Positions 38,812 to 47,108 of a stretch of DNA of 64,000 nucleotides are shown here, piece by piece. The position numbers and the translations under genes were made by a program. The notes beneath the pieces are model-generated. The model did not search any database, was not told where the DNA came from, and saw only the letters and a program-made list of their open reading frames with translations. Positions within the stretch are counted from its first letter, which is position 1. The number at the start of each line of letters is the position of its first letter. The DNA is from Actinospineispora spinosispora DSM 44797 (lineage in GTDB: Bacteria > Actinomycetota > Actinomycetes > Mycobacteriales > Pseudonocardiaceae), in contig NZ_KE386833.1 in the NCBI RefSeq assembly GCF_000429025.1, positions 758,582 to 822,581 on the forward strand. The letters are read 5' to 3'.

Positions 38812-40287
38812 GTGGACCGTGACGACCACGCGTGGCCGCTGGCGGAGCAGTTGTGGAGCCTGTGTCAGGTCGATCGTGACCGGCGCGCGGTGTGTGTCGC
38901 CGAGCAATGGTGGACCTGGGGGCAGGTCACCGACGTGGCCCGTGCGGTGGACGAGCGGTGCGACGGCGGCGCCGGCCAACGGGTCGGGGTGGTGCTGGAG
39001 AACCGGCCAGAGTTCGTCGGCGCGGTGATCGCGGTCCTGGGGCGTGAGCGCTGCCTGACCACGGTCAGCCCCCTGCAGCCGACTCCCCGGCTGGTCGCCG
39101 ACCTGCGAGCCTCCGGTCTACGGCTGTTGGTCGCCTCGCCCTCGGTGTGGGACCGTCTCGACGGCGAGGACCTGCCGCTGCGCGGCTACCGGCTCCACCG
39201 GGACGGATCGGTCGACGTCGTGAGGGATGCGCCGAGGGGCGAGGACGCGCTGCCCGGTGTCGCGGTCGAGATGTTGACCTCGGGCACGACCGGCCCACCG
39301 AAGCGGGTCGGCCTGGGGTACCGGCAGCTGACGAGGTCGCTGCGATCGGGGGGACAGCCCTCGGTGGAGCCGCGACTGTCCGACGACGTGAGCATCACGG
39401 CGACCCCGCTCGTGCACATCGGCGGTCTGTGGAGTCTGTTGATGGCGCTGGACAACGGGCGCGCGACCGTCCTGCTCGAACGGTTCGAGGTCCAGCCGTG
39501 GGCGGCCGCCGTCGAGCGGTACCGGCCGAAGGGCACCGGCGTCGTCCCTGCCGGTATCCACATGCTGCTGGAATCGGACGTGGCGAAGGAACGGCTGGCC
39601 AGCCTGCTGATGATCAAGTCGGGAACGGCGGCGCTGGACCCCGCGCTCGCTGAGGGGTTCACCGCTCGATTCGGCATCCCGGTGCTGCCGGTCTACGGCG
39701 CCACCGAGTTCTGCGGTGCCGTCGCGGGCTGGTCCCTGGCCGACCACCAGGAGTACCGGACGACGAAGCGGGGGAGCGTCGGCAGGGCGGAGCCGGGGGT
39801 CGAGCTGCGGGTGGTCGACGAAACCGGCACGCCGGTGGCCGAGGACGTTCCCGGCCGGCTCGAGGTGCGTACGGAACAGGCGCCTGGCAGACCGGACGAA
39901 TGGACCGCGACGACCGACCTGGCGAGGCTCGATGCGGACGGCTTCCTGTACATCCTGGGCCGGGCCGACGCCACGATCGTCCGGGGTGGCTTCAAGATCG
40001 ACCCGGCCGCAGTTGTCCACGTGCTGGAGAGCCATCCCTCGGTCCGGGAGGCGGCGGTGGTCGCCCTTCCGGACGAGCGGCGCGGGCAGGTTCCGGTCGC
40101 GGCGGTCGAGGTCCGCGCCGGTGTGTCCGTCCCGGCTCCGGACGAGCTGATGCGGCTGTGCCGGGACCGTCTGCTGCCCTACGAGGTGCCCGCGCAGGTC
40201 CGGGTCGTCGACCGGCTGCCGAGGACGCCCTCGCTGAAGGTGAGCAACGTCGATCTGGTCAAGATGTTCGGCGCCGCCGCCGAATAG
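38812..40287 (+). CDS. AMP-binding acyl-CoA ligase-like protein, 491 aa
   Basis: ATP-binding P-loop MLTSGTTGPPKR, then VYGATEFCGA, TTDLARLDADGFLYILGRAD, and the C-terminal hinge with catalytic Lys in TPSLKVSN. The signature is of the ANL superfamily (acyl-CoA synthetases and luciferases). The GTG start is 3 bases after the SRPBCC stop. Likely activates a carboxylic acid in the steroid/sulfotransferase operon, although it is not closely like FadD3 or the side-chain FadD17/FadD19 enzymes. It ends the operon. Confidence 0.82.
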   Translation: MDRDDHAWPLAEQLWSLCQVDRDRRAVCVAEQWWTWGQVTDVARAVDERCDGGAGQRVGVVLENRPEFVGAVIAVLGRERCLTTVSPLQPTPRLVADLRASGLRLLVASPSVWDRLDGEDLPLRGYRLHRDGSVDVVRDAPRGEDALPGVAVEMLTSGTTGPPKRVGLGYRQLTRSLRSGGQPSVEPRLSDDVSITATPLVHIGGLWSLLMALDNGRATVLLERFEVQPWAAAVERYRPKGTGVVPAGIHMLLESDVAKERLASLLMIKSGTAALDPALAEGFTARFGIPVLPVYGATEFCGAVAGWSLADHQEYRTTKRGSVGRAEPGVELRVVDETGTPVAEDVPGRLEVRTEQAPGRPDEWTATTDLARLDADGFLYILGRADATIVRGGFKIDPAAVVHVLESHPSVREAAVVALPDERRGQVPVAAVEVRAGVSVPAPDELMRLCRDRLLPYEVPAQVRVVDRLPRTPSLKVSNVDLVKMFGAAAE

Positions 40288-40524
40288 CCTTCTCCATCTG
40301 GGCTATTGCGTCTATTTTATGTCGATTAAGGGGCTGGAATGGTGCGCTTGCGGCATAGCGCTGTGTGATGCCCCACTGTGCCGCCGGTTCACTCCTGGAC
40401 GTCGGGCGTCTTGTGCTCTAATCGGAACATCGGAGCTGGGAGGGGCAGAGCGGCTCGTTTTCCCTCATCGACAGGTCTCTGGCGAGGCCGTCGACGCCAG
40501 ATTCTTTGATGCGGAGGGTTCAAG
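40288..40524. other. Intergenic gap with possible promoter for the Usp gene
   Basis: 237 bases without a gene. It contains an AT-rich patch (40305-40330) unusual for this GC-rich genome and a TCTAAT hexamer near 40417 that could be a -10. No clear KstR box, hairpin or RNA signature was found. GGAGG at 40516 belongs to the following Usp gene. Confidence 0.35.
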
Positions 40525-40974
40525 ATGGGCGCTTTCAAGCGGATCGTCGTCGGTTCCGACGGTTCGGACACCTCATTGGTCGCGGTCGACCGGGCAGCCG
40601 CCATCGCGGCCGACGGCGACGCCGAGCTGCTGGTGGTCGCGGCGTACGAGCCCGCTCGCCGGGCGCAGGTAGAAGTGGCCGCCGATGTGCTCGGCGCAGA
40701 GTCGTTCCAGGTGGTCGGCTCGGCGCCGGCGGAAGAGGCGCTGCGTGTCGCGGCGGCGCGGGCGAAGGACGCCGGAGTGCAGCGGCTCGAGACCAGGGCT
40801 GTGCAGGGCGCGCCGGTCGACGTTCTCGACACGGTCGTACGGGAGGCCGATGCGGATCTCGTGGTGGTCGGCAATGTCGGTCTCAATACTCTTGCCGGCC
40901 GGGTCCTGGGTTCCGTGCCACGTGGCGTCGTCCGTCGCGCGGACATCGACGTACTGATCGTGCACACTTCCTGA
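40525..40974 (+). CDS. Universal stress protein, 149 aa
   Basis: A single Usp domain: FKRIVVGSDGSDTSLVAVDRAAAIA at the N-terminus and the ATP-binding loop GNVGLNTLAGRVLGSVPRGVV near the end (G-x2-G-x9-G-S). ATP-binding Usp proteins help cells in dormancy or low oxygen. GGAGG is 7 bases before the ATG. It is convergent with kstR; no evidence links it to steroid metabolism. Confidence 0.9.
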   Translation: MGAFKRIVVGSDGSDTSLVAVDRAAAIAADGDAELLVVAAYEPARRAQVEVAADVLGAESFQVVGSAPAEEALRVAAARAKDAGVQRLETRAVQGAPVDVLDTVVREADADLVVVGNVGLNTLAGRVLGSVPRGVVRRADIDVLIVHTS

Positions 40975-41074
40975 ATCCGCTAACCGCGTCATGAATAGTG
41001 TCGCGACCCCGAGGCGAAACAAGCCGGTGTATTCCCTGGTCGCCTTCTCGGGTGACCCGGGACCTTTCTGGGGG

Positions 41075-41707
41075 CTAGCTTTTCTCCGGTCTGGAATGCG
41101 GGCTCATGAGAAGGCGCACGGTGAGTTCCAGCCTGCGGGTGACGTCGTCCGCGGAGGCCCTGCGGGTGATCCAGGCGATGAGGTTCGCCATCCAGACGTC
41201 GGTGATGACCCTGGCGATCGCCTTGTCCTCCTCCGTCGGGTCGGTGATGCCGACGGCGACGGTCAGCATGCGTTCGCTCAGCCGGTCGACCTGGGTGACC
41301 TCCGCGGTCACCGACGTATCGGCGAACATGAACGCCCTGGTGATCGCCTCGGTGAGCATGGGCTCGCGCTGCAGCGACCGGGTGTTGTGGGCCAGAACGT
41401 AGAGCACCCGCTCGGCCACCGTGTCGCCAGGGACCGGTGATCGTTCGAGCTTGTCCAGGGTGCGGCTGAACTCCCTGATCAGACCGGACACCAGCAGGTG
41501 AATCTTGGAGGGGAAGTAGCGGTACAGCGTGCCGAGCGCGACATCGGCGCGTTCCGCAACAGCTCTCATCTGCACCGCGTCGAAACCGCCCTTGGTCGCC
41601 AGCATCATGGTGGCGTCGAGGATGCGAGTGCGGCGGTTTCGCTGGGCCGGCGAGCTGAGATCGCTCTCGGCGAGCGCGCCCGTGGCGGGCTGTGGCTCTG
41701 CGGTCAT
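41075..41707 (-). CDS. kstR: KstR, TetR-family repressor of steroid catabolism, 210 aa
   Basis: The DNA-binding domain RRTRILDATMMLATKGGFDAVQMRAVAERADVALGTLYRYFPSKIHLLVSGL, the middle LTEAITRAFMFADTSVTAEVTQV and the C-terminal DVWMANLIAWITRRASADDVTRRLELTVRLLM correspond closely to mycobacterial KstR. KstR is released by 3-oxo-cholestenoyl-CoA-type ligands and controls side-chain and ring A/B genes. ATG 41707 is used; longer frames have no support. A degenerate KstR box lies upstream (41788-41801), indicating autoregulation. Confidence 0.95.
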   Translation of the reverse strand: MTAEPQPATGALAESDLSSPAQRNRRTRILDATMMLATKGGFDAVQMRAVAERADVALGTLYRYFPSKIHLLVSGLIREFSRTLDKLERSPVPGDTVAERVLYVLAHNTRSLQREPMLTEAITRAFMFADTSVTAEVTQVDRLSERMLTVAVGITDPTEEDKAIARVITDVWMANLIAWITRRASADDVTRRLELTVRLLMSPHSRPEKS

Positions 41708-41787
41708 GTGCGGCGATCCTTGTCGGCTCGTGCGTGGTCCAGGGCGCACAGCTGGGCCAACGGTGTGGCGTGCGTGCCGTCCAGCAT

Positions 41788-41801
41788 AGGAACTTGTTGC
41801 A
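41788..41801. promoter_or_regulatory. Degenerate KstR box upstream of kstR
   Basis: AGGAACTTGTTGCA (plus strand) keeps AAC-N2-GTT and one outer A but lacks the other T of the consensus. It lies 81 bases upstream of the kstR start and 40 bases after hsd4B ends, a position suited to autoregulation. Confidence 0.4.
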
Positions 41802-41840
41802 GTCCCGGGGTCCAGGACACCTGTGAGCTGAGTCAAATAC

Positions 41841-42707
41841 TCACACACTCGCGGGCGTGAGGAAGGCGTCGCTCAGCACGGGCGCCTCGTCGCGTTCGAC
41901 GACCGTGGTGAGCAGCGCGAACCCGTCATCGGTCCGCCAGACCTTCGTGCGCAGGGTCTCGCCGGGCAGCACGATGCCCGCGAAGCGGGCGCGGTACCCG
42001 CGCACCTGTGCGACGTCGCCGTCGAGCAGACCGTCGACGACGGTCTTGCACACGATTCCCCAGGTGCACAGACCGTGCAGGATCGGCCGATCGAACCCGG
42101 CACGGGCGGCGAACCCTGGGTCCGCGTGCAGCGGGTTCCGGTCCCCGCACAACCGGTACCAGAGCGCCTGTCGTGCGAGCGTCGGGGTGAGCAGCTCGAC
42201 GTCCGGCGCACGGTCGGGCAGCGGGGTCCTGTCGGTGGAGCCCCGCGAGCCGCCGAAGCCACCCTCGCCCTTGGCGAAGATGCTGGAGCGCGCGGTCCAC
42301 AGCGCGGTGCCCAGCTCATCGGTCACGGTCGTCTCCTGCACGATCACCGCCGCCCGGCCCTTGTCCTGCAGGTCGGAGATGCGGCCTCGGGCGACGCCGG
42401 AGCCCGACGTCGGGAGCTGGCCGGAGACGGTGATCTCCTGGCTGCCGTGCACCACCGACGCGAGGTCGATCTCGATGCCCGGCATCGAGACCTTCGGCGG
42501 CTCGGTCTCGCGCAGTGTCGGCGCCACGACGCCGAACGTGGGCAGCACCTGGAGGTCGTCCTCGAGTGCGTAGCGCAGCTCGCGGGGGTCCATCGGATCG
42601 GCGCCCGCGCCCAGACCGAGGTGGTAGAGCAGCACATCGGACGGTGTCCAATCGAAGGTCCGCTCGGGCAGCTCGGCGCCCAGGGCGCGCTCGGGGTCGA
42701 TCGGCAT
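41841..42707 (-). CDS. hsd4B: MaoC-type enoyl-CoA hydratase of steroid side-chain oxidation (Hsd4B/ChsH3-like), 288 aa
   Basis: A double hot-dog protein. The N-terminal domain has SDVLLYHLGLGAGADPMDPRELRYALEDDLQVLPTFG; the C-terminal catalytic domain has YRLCGDRNPLHADPGFAARAGFDRPILHGLC (catalytic Asp/His region). The match to Rv3538 (Hsd4B-2/ChsH3) is close. It hydrates the enoyl-CoA formed in beta-oxidation of the steroid side chain. GGAG lies 6 bases upstream of the ATG. It is downstream of kshB and may be the last gene of the kstD operon. Confidence 0.88.
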   Translation of the reverse strand: MPIDPERALGAELPERTFDWTPSDVLLYHLGLGAGADPMDPRELRYALEDDLQVLPTFGVVAPTLRETEPPKVSMPGIEIDLASVVHGSQEITVSGQLPTSGSGVARGRISDLQDKGRAAVIVQETTVTDELGTALWTARSSIFAKGEGGFGGSRGSTDRTPLPDRAPDVELLTPTLARQALWYRLCGDRNPLHADPGFAARAGFDRPILHGLCTWGIVCKTVVDGLLDGDVAQVRGYRARFAGIVLPGETLRTKVWRTDDGFALLTTVVERDEAPVLSDAFLTPASV

Positions 42708-42747
42708 GGCAGCTCCAGTGTGGTGCGGAATGGGCTCGGGGGGACGC

Positions 42748-43827
42748 CTATTCGTCGTAGGTGATCGAGACGGAGTCGGTGACGGCGTCCGACTGGCAGG
42801 CCAGCACGTACCCCTCGTCGAGGTCGGTCCGGTCGAGTACCTCGTTGCGGCGCATGCGCACCTCGCCGGAGGTGACCCGGCAGGCGCACGCGCTGCACGC
42901 TCCCTCGCGACAGGAGAACGGCGCATCCAGGCCCCTGTCGCGCAGGAGGTCGAGCAGCAGCGTGCCGGAGGGCCAGCTGAACGTGTGCTTCTCGCCGTCC
43001 AGCTGTACCTCGACGGTCGTTTCGCTCGTGTGCGTCTCCGGCGTGGAGTCCGACGCCTCGATGCCGGCAGTGACCTCCGCCGCGACCTCTGCTGTGTCGA
43101 ACGGGTCCTCGGTCAGCGACACGAACCGTTCGATGTGCAGCTTCTTGCGGGGCACGTCGAGGTCGCGCAGTGCGTGGCTGGCGGCGTCCATGAACGGCGT
43201 CGGCCCGCACAGGAACGCCTCCCGGTCGCGGAACGGCTGGGCCAGCTCGGCCAGCAGCGCCCTGCTCGGCAGGCCCTGCAGGCTCTCCAGCCAGTGCACC
43301 ACCTGCAGTCGTCCGGGGTGGGCGTCGGCGAGCTCACGCAGCTCCTCGGCGAAGATGACCGACTGCTCGTCGCGGTTGGCGTAGAGCAGCACCAGCTTGC
43401 CCTTACCGGTGGCCAGTACGGTGCGCAGGATCGACATGACCGGGGTGATACCGCTGCCGGCGGCGATCAGCAGCAGGTCGGAGTCCACGGAGCGGGGCGT
43501 GAAGGTCCCGGCTGGTGGCAGTGTGTCCAGCTCGCTGCCGGCGACCACGTTGTCGCACAGCCAGCCGGAACCGCGCCCGCCCTCGACCCGTTTGACGGTG
43601 ACCGTGAGGTCGCTGCCGTCGTGCGGCGAGCTGGACAGGGAGTAACAGCGGGCCAGCGACGAGCCGCCCGACTCCGGGATCCGCAGGGTGAGGAACTGGC
43701 CCGGTCGGTAGGCGTAGGTGTCGGCCAGCTCGGCCGGCACCTCGAACCGCAGTGACACGGCATCGGCCGTCTCCTCGCGGACCTCGGCGACCCTGAGCCG
43801 GTGGAACGTGGTCGCGGCGTCAGCCAC
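42748..43827 (-). CDS. kshB: 3-ketosteroid 9-alpha-hydroxylase reductase component (KshB), 359 aa
   Basis: A three-domain reductase: FAD domain with RCYS (60-63), NAD domain with GSGITPVMS and LCGPTPFM, and a C-terminal plant-type 2Fe-2S ferredoxin with Cys306, Cys311, Cys314 and Cys344 (CREGACSAC...LACQ). It passes electrons from NADH to KshA. The start overlaps the end of the 91-aa Cys-rich gene by 8 bases, and all are in the kstD-kshA operon direction. Confidence 0.95.
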   Translation of the reverse strand: MADAATTFHRLRVAEVREETADAVSLRFEVPAELADTYAYRPGQFLTLRIPESGGSSLARCYSLSSSPHDGSDLTVTVKRVEGGRGSGWLCDNVVAGSELDTLPPAGTFTPRSVDSDLLLIAAGSGITPVMSILRTVLATGKGKLVLLYANRDEQSVIFAEELRELADAHPGRLQVVHWLESLQGLPSRALLAELAQPFRDREAFLCGPTPFMDAASHALRDLDVPRKKLHIERFVSLTEDPFDTAEVAAEVTAGIEASDSTPETHTSETTVEVQLDGEKHTFSWPSGTLLLDLLRDRGLDAPFSCREGACSACACRVTSGEVRMRRNEVLDRTDLDEGYVLACQSDAVTDSVSITYDE

Positions 43828-44095
43828 CGGGTATCACCAACTGTCCTCTCGTGAGCGCCGCGCTGACCTCCCGCTGCAGGTGAGGGCAACCGTCCCGGCC
43901 GGTGTAGGCCGGGCAACGGCTGACCGCATCCGTCGTCCACTGGATGCTGGTGTGGGCGAGGCTGTTCTTCTTGACCCGCACCACTCCGTCGCACCGGCGG
44001 CAGCTCAGGTCGGACAGGCCGTCCTCCAGATACGCCTGCCGGTCGGCCGCCGTGCGTTCGGCGAGCTCGTCCGGCGCACGCATCGGGCCGGTCAC
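43820..44095 (-). CDS. Small Cys/His-rich protein between kshA and kshB, 91 aa
   Basis: Residues likely to bind metal: Cys32-x2-Cys35, His48, Cys61, Cys70 and His72, in the segments LSCRRCDGVV and RCPAYTGRDGCPHLQ. The GTG at 44095 overlaps the kshA stop (GTGA) and the stop overlaps kshB, so it is made together with the two Ksh parts. I do not recognise a named family. It could be an assembly or electron-transfer helper of the hydroxylase; C-x2-C and C-x8-C-x-H suggest zinc or an Fe-S centre. An ATG at 44083 is an alternative start. Confidence 0.75.
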   Translation of the reverse strand: MTGPMRAPDELAERTAADRQAYLEDGLSDLSCRRCDGVVRVKKNSLAHTSIQWTTDAVSRCPAYTGRDGCPHLQREVSAALTRGQLVIPGG

Positions 44096-45270
44096 GTCGG
44101 CTGTCCGCTCGGCTGGGCGGTGTCCTGCTCCTTCTGCCTCTCCTCGGCCTGGCGTGCCAGGTTCTCCTCGACCTCTTTCTCCCAGGTCTTCACGGCGTGG
44201 GAGGTGTCGACCTCGAACTCGAAACGCTGGGTCATCTGCTCGGTGACGTCCTCGACGTCGACGTAGAACTGCTCGTACCAGCGCCGTAACTGGTAGAGCG
44301 GGCCGTCCTCCTCGCACAGCAGGGGGTTGTCGATCCGGGTCTTGTTCTTCCAGATCTCCACGTCCTGCAGGAAACCGGCTTCGGTGCCCTTGGAGAACTT
44401 CGCCGCGAGCTTGTTGGCCTGTTCCCTGCTCAGCCCCGCCGGCTTCTGCACGATGACGCCCCAGTGCAGCATGAACGAGTTCTGGCTGGTCGGGTAGTGG
44501 CTGTTGATCAACACGACGTCGAGCGGGAAGCCCTTGAAGTCGTGGGTCAGGTAGTCGATCATGTACGACGGTCCGTAGTAGGACGCCTCGGACCGCAGGG
44601 CGTCGTCCTTCTCCGAGTAGGCGGAGTTGGATGCGACGTCCGGCCGCGCCCTGGTGTTCAGGTACTGCGTGGCGACGTGACCCTCGAACACGTTCTTGAA
44701 GTACGTCGGGAAGCCGAAGTGCACGTAGAAGAAGTGCGCCATGTCCACCACGTTGTCGATGATCTCCCGGCAGTGGGAGCCCTCGATGTGGATCGAGTTC
44801 CAGGTCCAGTCGCTCCAGTCCTCGGAGAACGCGCCCTCGATCCGGGGGATGGCGAGCTCCGGACCCGGCTCGCGGCCCTGCGGGTCGTGCCAGATGAACA
44901 GCTGCTTGTTCTCCTCACAGGTCAGCCACTTGCGCGTGCGTGCCCTCGGCGGGACCCGCTTCGCGTAGGGGATGCTGACGCAGCGGCCCTCGCCACCCCA
45001 CTGCCAGCCGTGGAACGGGCACGCGACGGCGTCGCCCTTGATGGTGCCCTGGGTGAGGTCGCCGCCCAGGTGGCGGCAGTAACCGTCCAGCACCTTGAGG
45101 TCGCCGGAGCTGTCCGCGAACACCACGAGCTTCGTGCCGAACGCGTGCACGGCATGCGGCTTGCCGTCGCGGAACGGCTCGGCGAGACCGAGGCAGTGCC
45201 AGCCGCGCGCGTACCGGGTCGGTGACGTGCCGACGTCGATGGTCCGGACTTCGTCCTCGCGCTGAGTCAT
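44092..45270 (-). CDS. kshA: 3-ketosteroid 9-alpha-hydroxylase oxygenase (KshA), 392 aa
   Basis: The Rieske 2Fe-2S motif is CRH...CPFHGW (Cys65, His67, Cys84, His87), and the mononuclear iron ligands His179 and His184 sit in DNVVDMAHFFYVH. The rest (YCRHLGGDL, FEVDTSHAVKTWEKEV) agrees with KshA. It hydroxylates C9 of 3-ketosteroids, which with KstD action breaks ring B. The ATG overlaps the kstD stop (ATGA) and GGAGG lies 6 bases before it. Confidence 0.96.
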   Translation of the reverse strand: MTQREDEVRTIDVGTSPTRYARGWHCLGLAEPFRDGKPHAVHAFGTKLVVFADSSGDLKVLDGYCRHLGGDLTQGTIKGDAVACPFHGWQWGGEGRCVSIPYAKRVPPRARTRKWLTCEENKQLFIWHDPQGREPGPELAIPRIEGAFSEDWSDWTWNSIHIEGSHCREIIDNVVDMAHFFYVHFGFPTYFKNVFEGHVATQYLNTRARPDVASNSAYSEKDDALRSEASYYGPSYMIDYLTHDFKGFPLDVVLINSHYPTSQNSFMLHWGVIVQKPAGLSREQANKLAAKFSKGTEAGFLQDVEIWKNKTRIDNPLLCEEDGPLYQLRRWYEQFYVDVEDVTEQMTQRFEFEVDTSHAVKTWEKEVEENLARQAEERQKEQDTAQPSGQPT

Positions 45271-46985
45271 GCCACGCCTCCTGTGTTCGCTCGGTCCTCG
45301 GTGGCTGGTTCGACCGATTCGGTGGTGGTGGTGGTGTTCTCGGTGGCCACGATGTCCATCGCGGCCAGGTAGCCGAAGGTCATCGCGGGGCCGATGGTGC
45401 CACCGGCGCCCGCGTAGGTGTTGCCCATGACCGAGGCGCTGACGTTGCCGGCCGCGTACAGGCCGGCGATGACCGAGCCGTCCGGGCGCAGTACGCGGGC
45501 TCGTTCGTCGACGCACACGCCGCCCTTGGTGCCCAGGTCGCCCGGCACGATCTTCACCGCGTGGAAAGGTGCGACCTCGAGCGGCGCGAGGGACGGGTTC
45601 GGGCGGTGCGTCGGGTCGCCGTAGTAGTGGTCGTAGGCGCTCTCGCCCCGGCTGAACTGGTCGTCCCGACCAGCCTTGGCGGCGACGTTGAACTTCTCCA
45701 CGGTGTTCCGCAATGCGCCCGGCGGCAGGTCGATCAGGGCGGCGAGCTCCTCGAGGGTCGCGGCCGAGTACACGACGCCCGCCTTGCGCCAGCGGCCGGG
45801 GAACGGCTGGCGGGGGCTCAGCCCGGCGAAGGTGTACCGGTTGCGGTAGCGCTGGTCGGCGATCAGCCAGGACGGAATGTGCGGGACCCCGGTGGCCTCA
45901 CCGTCGTACATGGCGTGGACCGCGTCGACGTAGGGCGCCGACTCGTTGACGTACCGCTCGCCGGCCCCGTTGACCAGGATGCACCCGGGAAGGCTGCGCT
46001 CGGAGAGGCAGAAGTACGGGCCGCCGGTGAGTGGGATGGAGGGGCCCCACCAGGCGTCGTCCATCAGTCCCAGCGCGGCGCCGATGCGCTCGCCGGCCAG
46101 GATTCCGTCGCCGGTGTTGCTCGCCGCCCCGGTGGTCCAGTCCGCGCCGATCGGCGAGCGCTGGTACTTGACCCGCATCTCGGCGTTGCGCTCGAAGCCC
46201 CCGCTGGCCAGGATGACGCCCCGAGCGGCACGAATCTCCAGCTCGGCTCCGTCGCGTCGCACCAGCACCCCGGTCACCCGGTCGCCGTCGCGGCGGAGCT
46301 CGACCAACGGAGTGTCGAGCCAGACCGGCACGTCGAGCTTCATCAGCCCCGCGCGCAGGCCGGCGACCAGTGCTTGCCCGAAGGTGACGGTGTGGTGGCG
46401 GCGCAGCGCCGTCAGCACACGGCGTCCGGCGACCCGCAGGGCACGCAGTACGCCACGTGGGTGGCGGGCGATCAGGTTGAGCCATTTGTAGTCGGCCGCG
46501 GTGACGGCGATGCCACCCGGGGTGCCGATGTAGGGCGGGTTCAGATGGGCGAGCTCGTCGCCGAGAATCTGACCGTTCATGGGCTTGGGCTCGATGCTGC
46601 GCCCGCCCGGCATCCCGCCCGGGAGCTCGGGGTAGTAGTCCGAGTAGCCCGGGATCCAGGCGAACTTGAGCGGAGTGAGTGCGCGGACCAGCTCCAGCAT
46701 CGCCGGTCCGTTGTCCAGCAGCGCCGTGACTCTCGGTTCCGGTACCGAGTCGCCCAGCAGGTTCTTCAGGTAGGCGGTGGCGCGATCAGGGGTGTCCTCG
46801 ACTCCCGCGTCGAGCAGCACCGAGTTGTTCGGTACCCAGACAGCGCCGCCGGAGCGTGCGGTCGAGCCGCCGAACTTGTCGGCCTTCTCGACCACGACGA
46901 CGCGCAATCCCTGGTGTGCCGCGGTGAGCGCCGCGGTCAGCCCGGCGGCGCCGCTGCCCACGACAACCACATCACACTCGTGCAT
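45267..46985 (-). CDS. kstD: 3-ketosteroid delta-1-dehydrogenase (KstD), 572 aa
   Basis: FAD binding by VVVGSGAAGLTAALTAA at the N-terminus and GNVSASVMGNTYAGAGGTIGPAMTFGY at the C-terminus; the intervening substrate domain has PGYSDYYPELPGG and GDLGTKGGV, conserved in KstD. The enzyme introduces the 1,2 double bond into ring A. A C-terminal tail with TTTTTES is unusual but harmless. It starts after the KstR box at 47012-47025 and leads the operon kstD-kshA-(91 aa)-kshB. Confidence 0.94.
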   Translation of the reverse strand: MHECDVVVVGSGAAGLTAALTAAHQGLRVVVVEKADKFGGSTARSGGAVWVPNNSVLLDAGVEDTPDRATAYLKNLLGDSVPEPRVTALLDNGPAMLELVRALTPLKFAWIPGYSDYYPELPGGMPGGRSIEPKPMNGQILGDELAHLNPPYIGTPGGIAVTAADYKWLNLIARHPRGVLRALRVAGRRVLTALRRHHTVTFGQALVAGLRAGLMKLDVPVWLDTPLVELRRDGDRVTGVLVRRDGAELEIRAARGVILASGGFERNAEMRVKYQRSPIGADWTTGAASNTGDGILAGERIGAALGLMDDAWWGPSIPLTGGPYFCLSERSLPGCILVNGAGERYVNESAPYVDAVHAMYDGEATGVPHIPSWLIADQRYRNRYTFAGLSPRQPFPGRWRKAGVVYSAATLEELAALIDLPPGALRNTVEKFNVAAKAGRDDQFSRGESAYDHYYGDPTHRPNPSLAPLEVAPFHAVKIVPGDLGTKGGVCVDERARVLRPDGSVIAGLYAAGNVSASVMGNTYAGAGGTIGPAMTFGYLAAMDIVATENTTTTTESVEPATEDRANTGGVA

Positions 46986-47011
46986 GTCACCTGCCTATCA
47001 GCCGACCTGAA

Positions 47012-47025
47012 TGGAACATGTTATA
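47012..47025. promoter_or_regulatory. KstR box of the kstD-ksh operon
   Basis: TGGAACATGTTATA fits TnnAACnnGTTnnA exactly. It is 27 bases upstream of the kstD start on the minus strand. Confidence 0.75.
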
Positions 47026-47078
47026 GAAACATCGCACAATGATGACAAGCTGTGGGAGCCTGTCGCAGCACAGTCTAC

Positions 47079-47092
47079 TAGAACGTGTTCCA
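47079..47092. promoter_or_regulatory. KstR box of the FAD-enzyme gene
   Basis: TAGAACGTGTTCCA fits the KstR consensus exactly. It lies 17 bases before the GTG at 47109; with the box at 47012 it gives each divergent direction its own site. Confidence 0.78.
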
Positions 47093-47108
47093 TTTTTGGA
47101 GGTGCCGG

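Noticed and set aside
41049..41059. CGGGT-G-ACCCG as a kstR/usp terminator
   Set aside because: Only a 5-bp stem with a one-base centre; too weak compared with the other hairpins.
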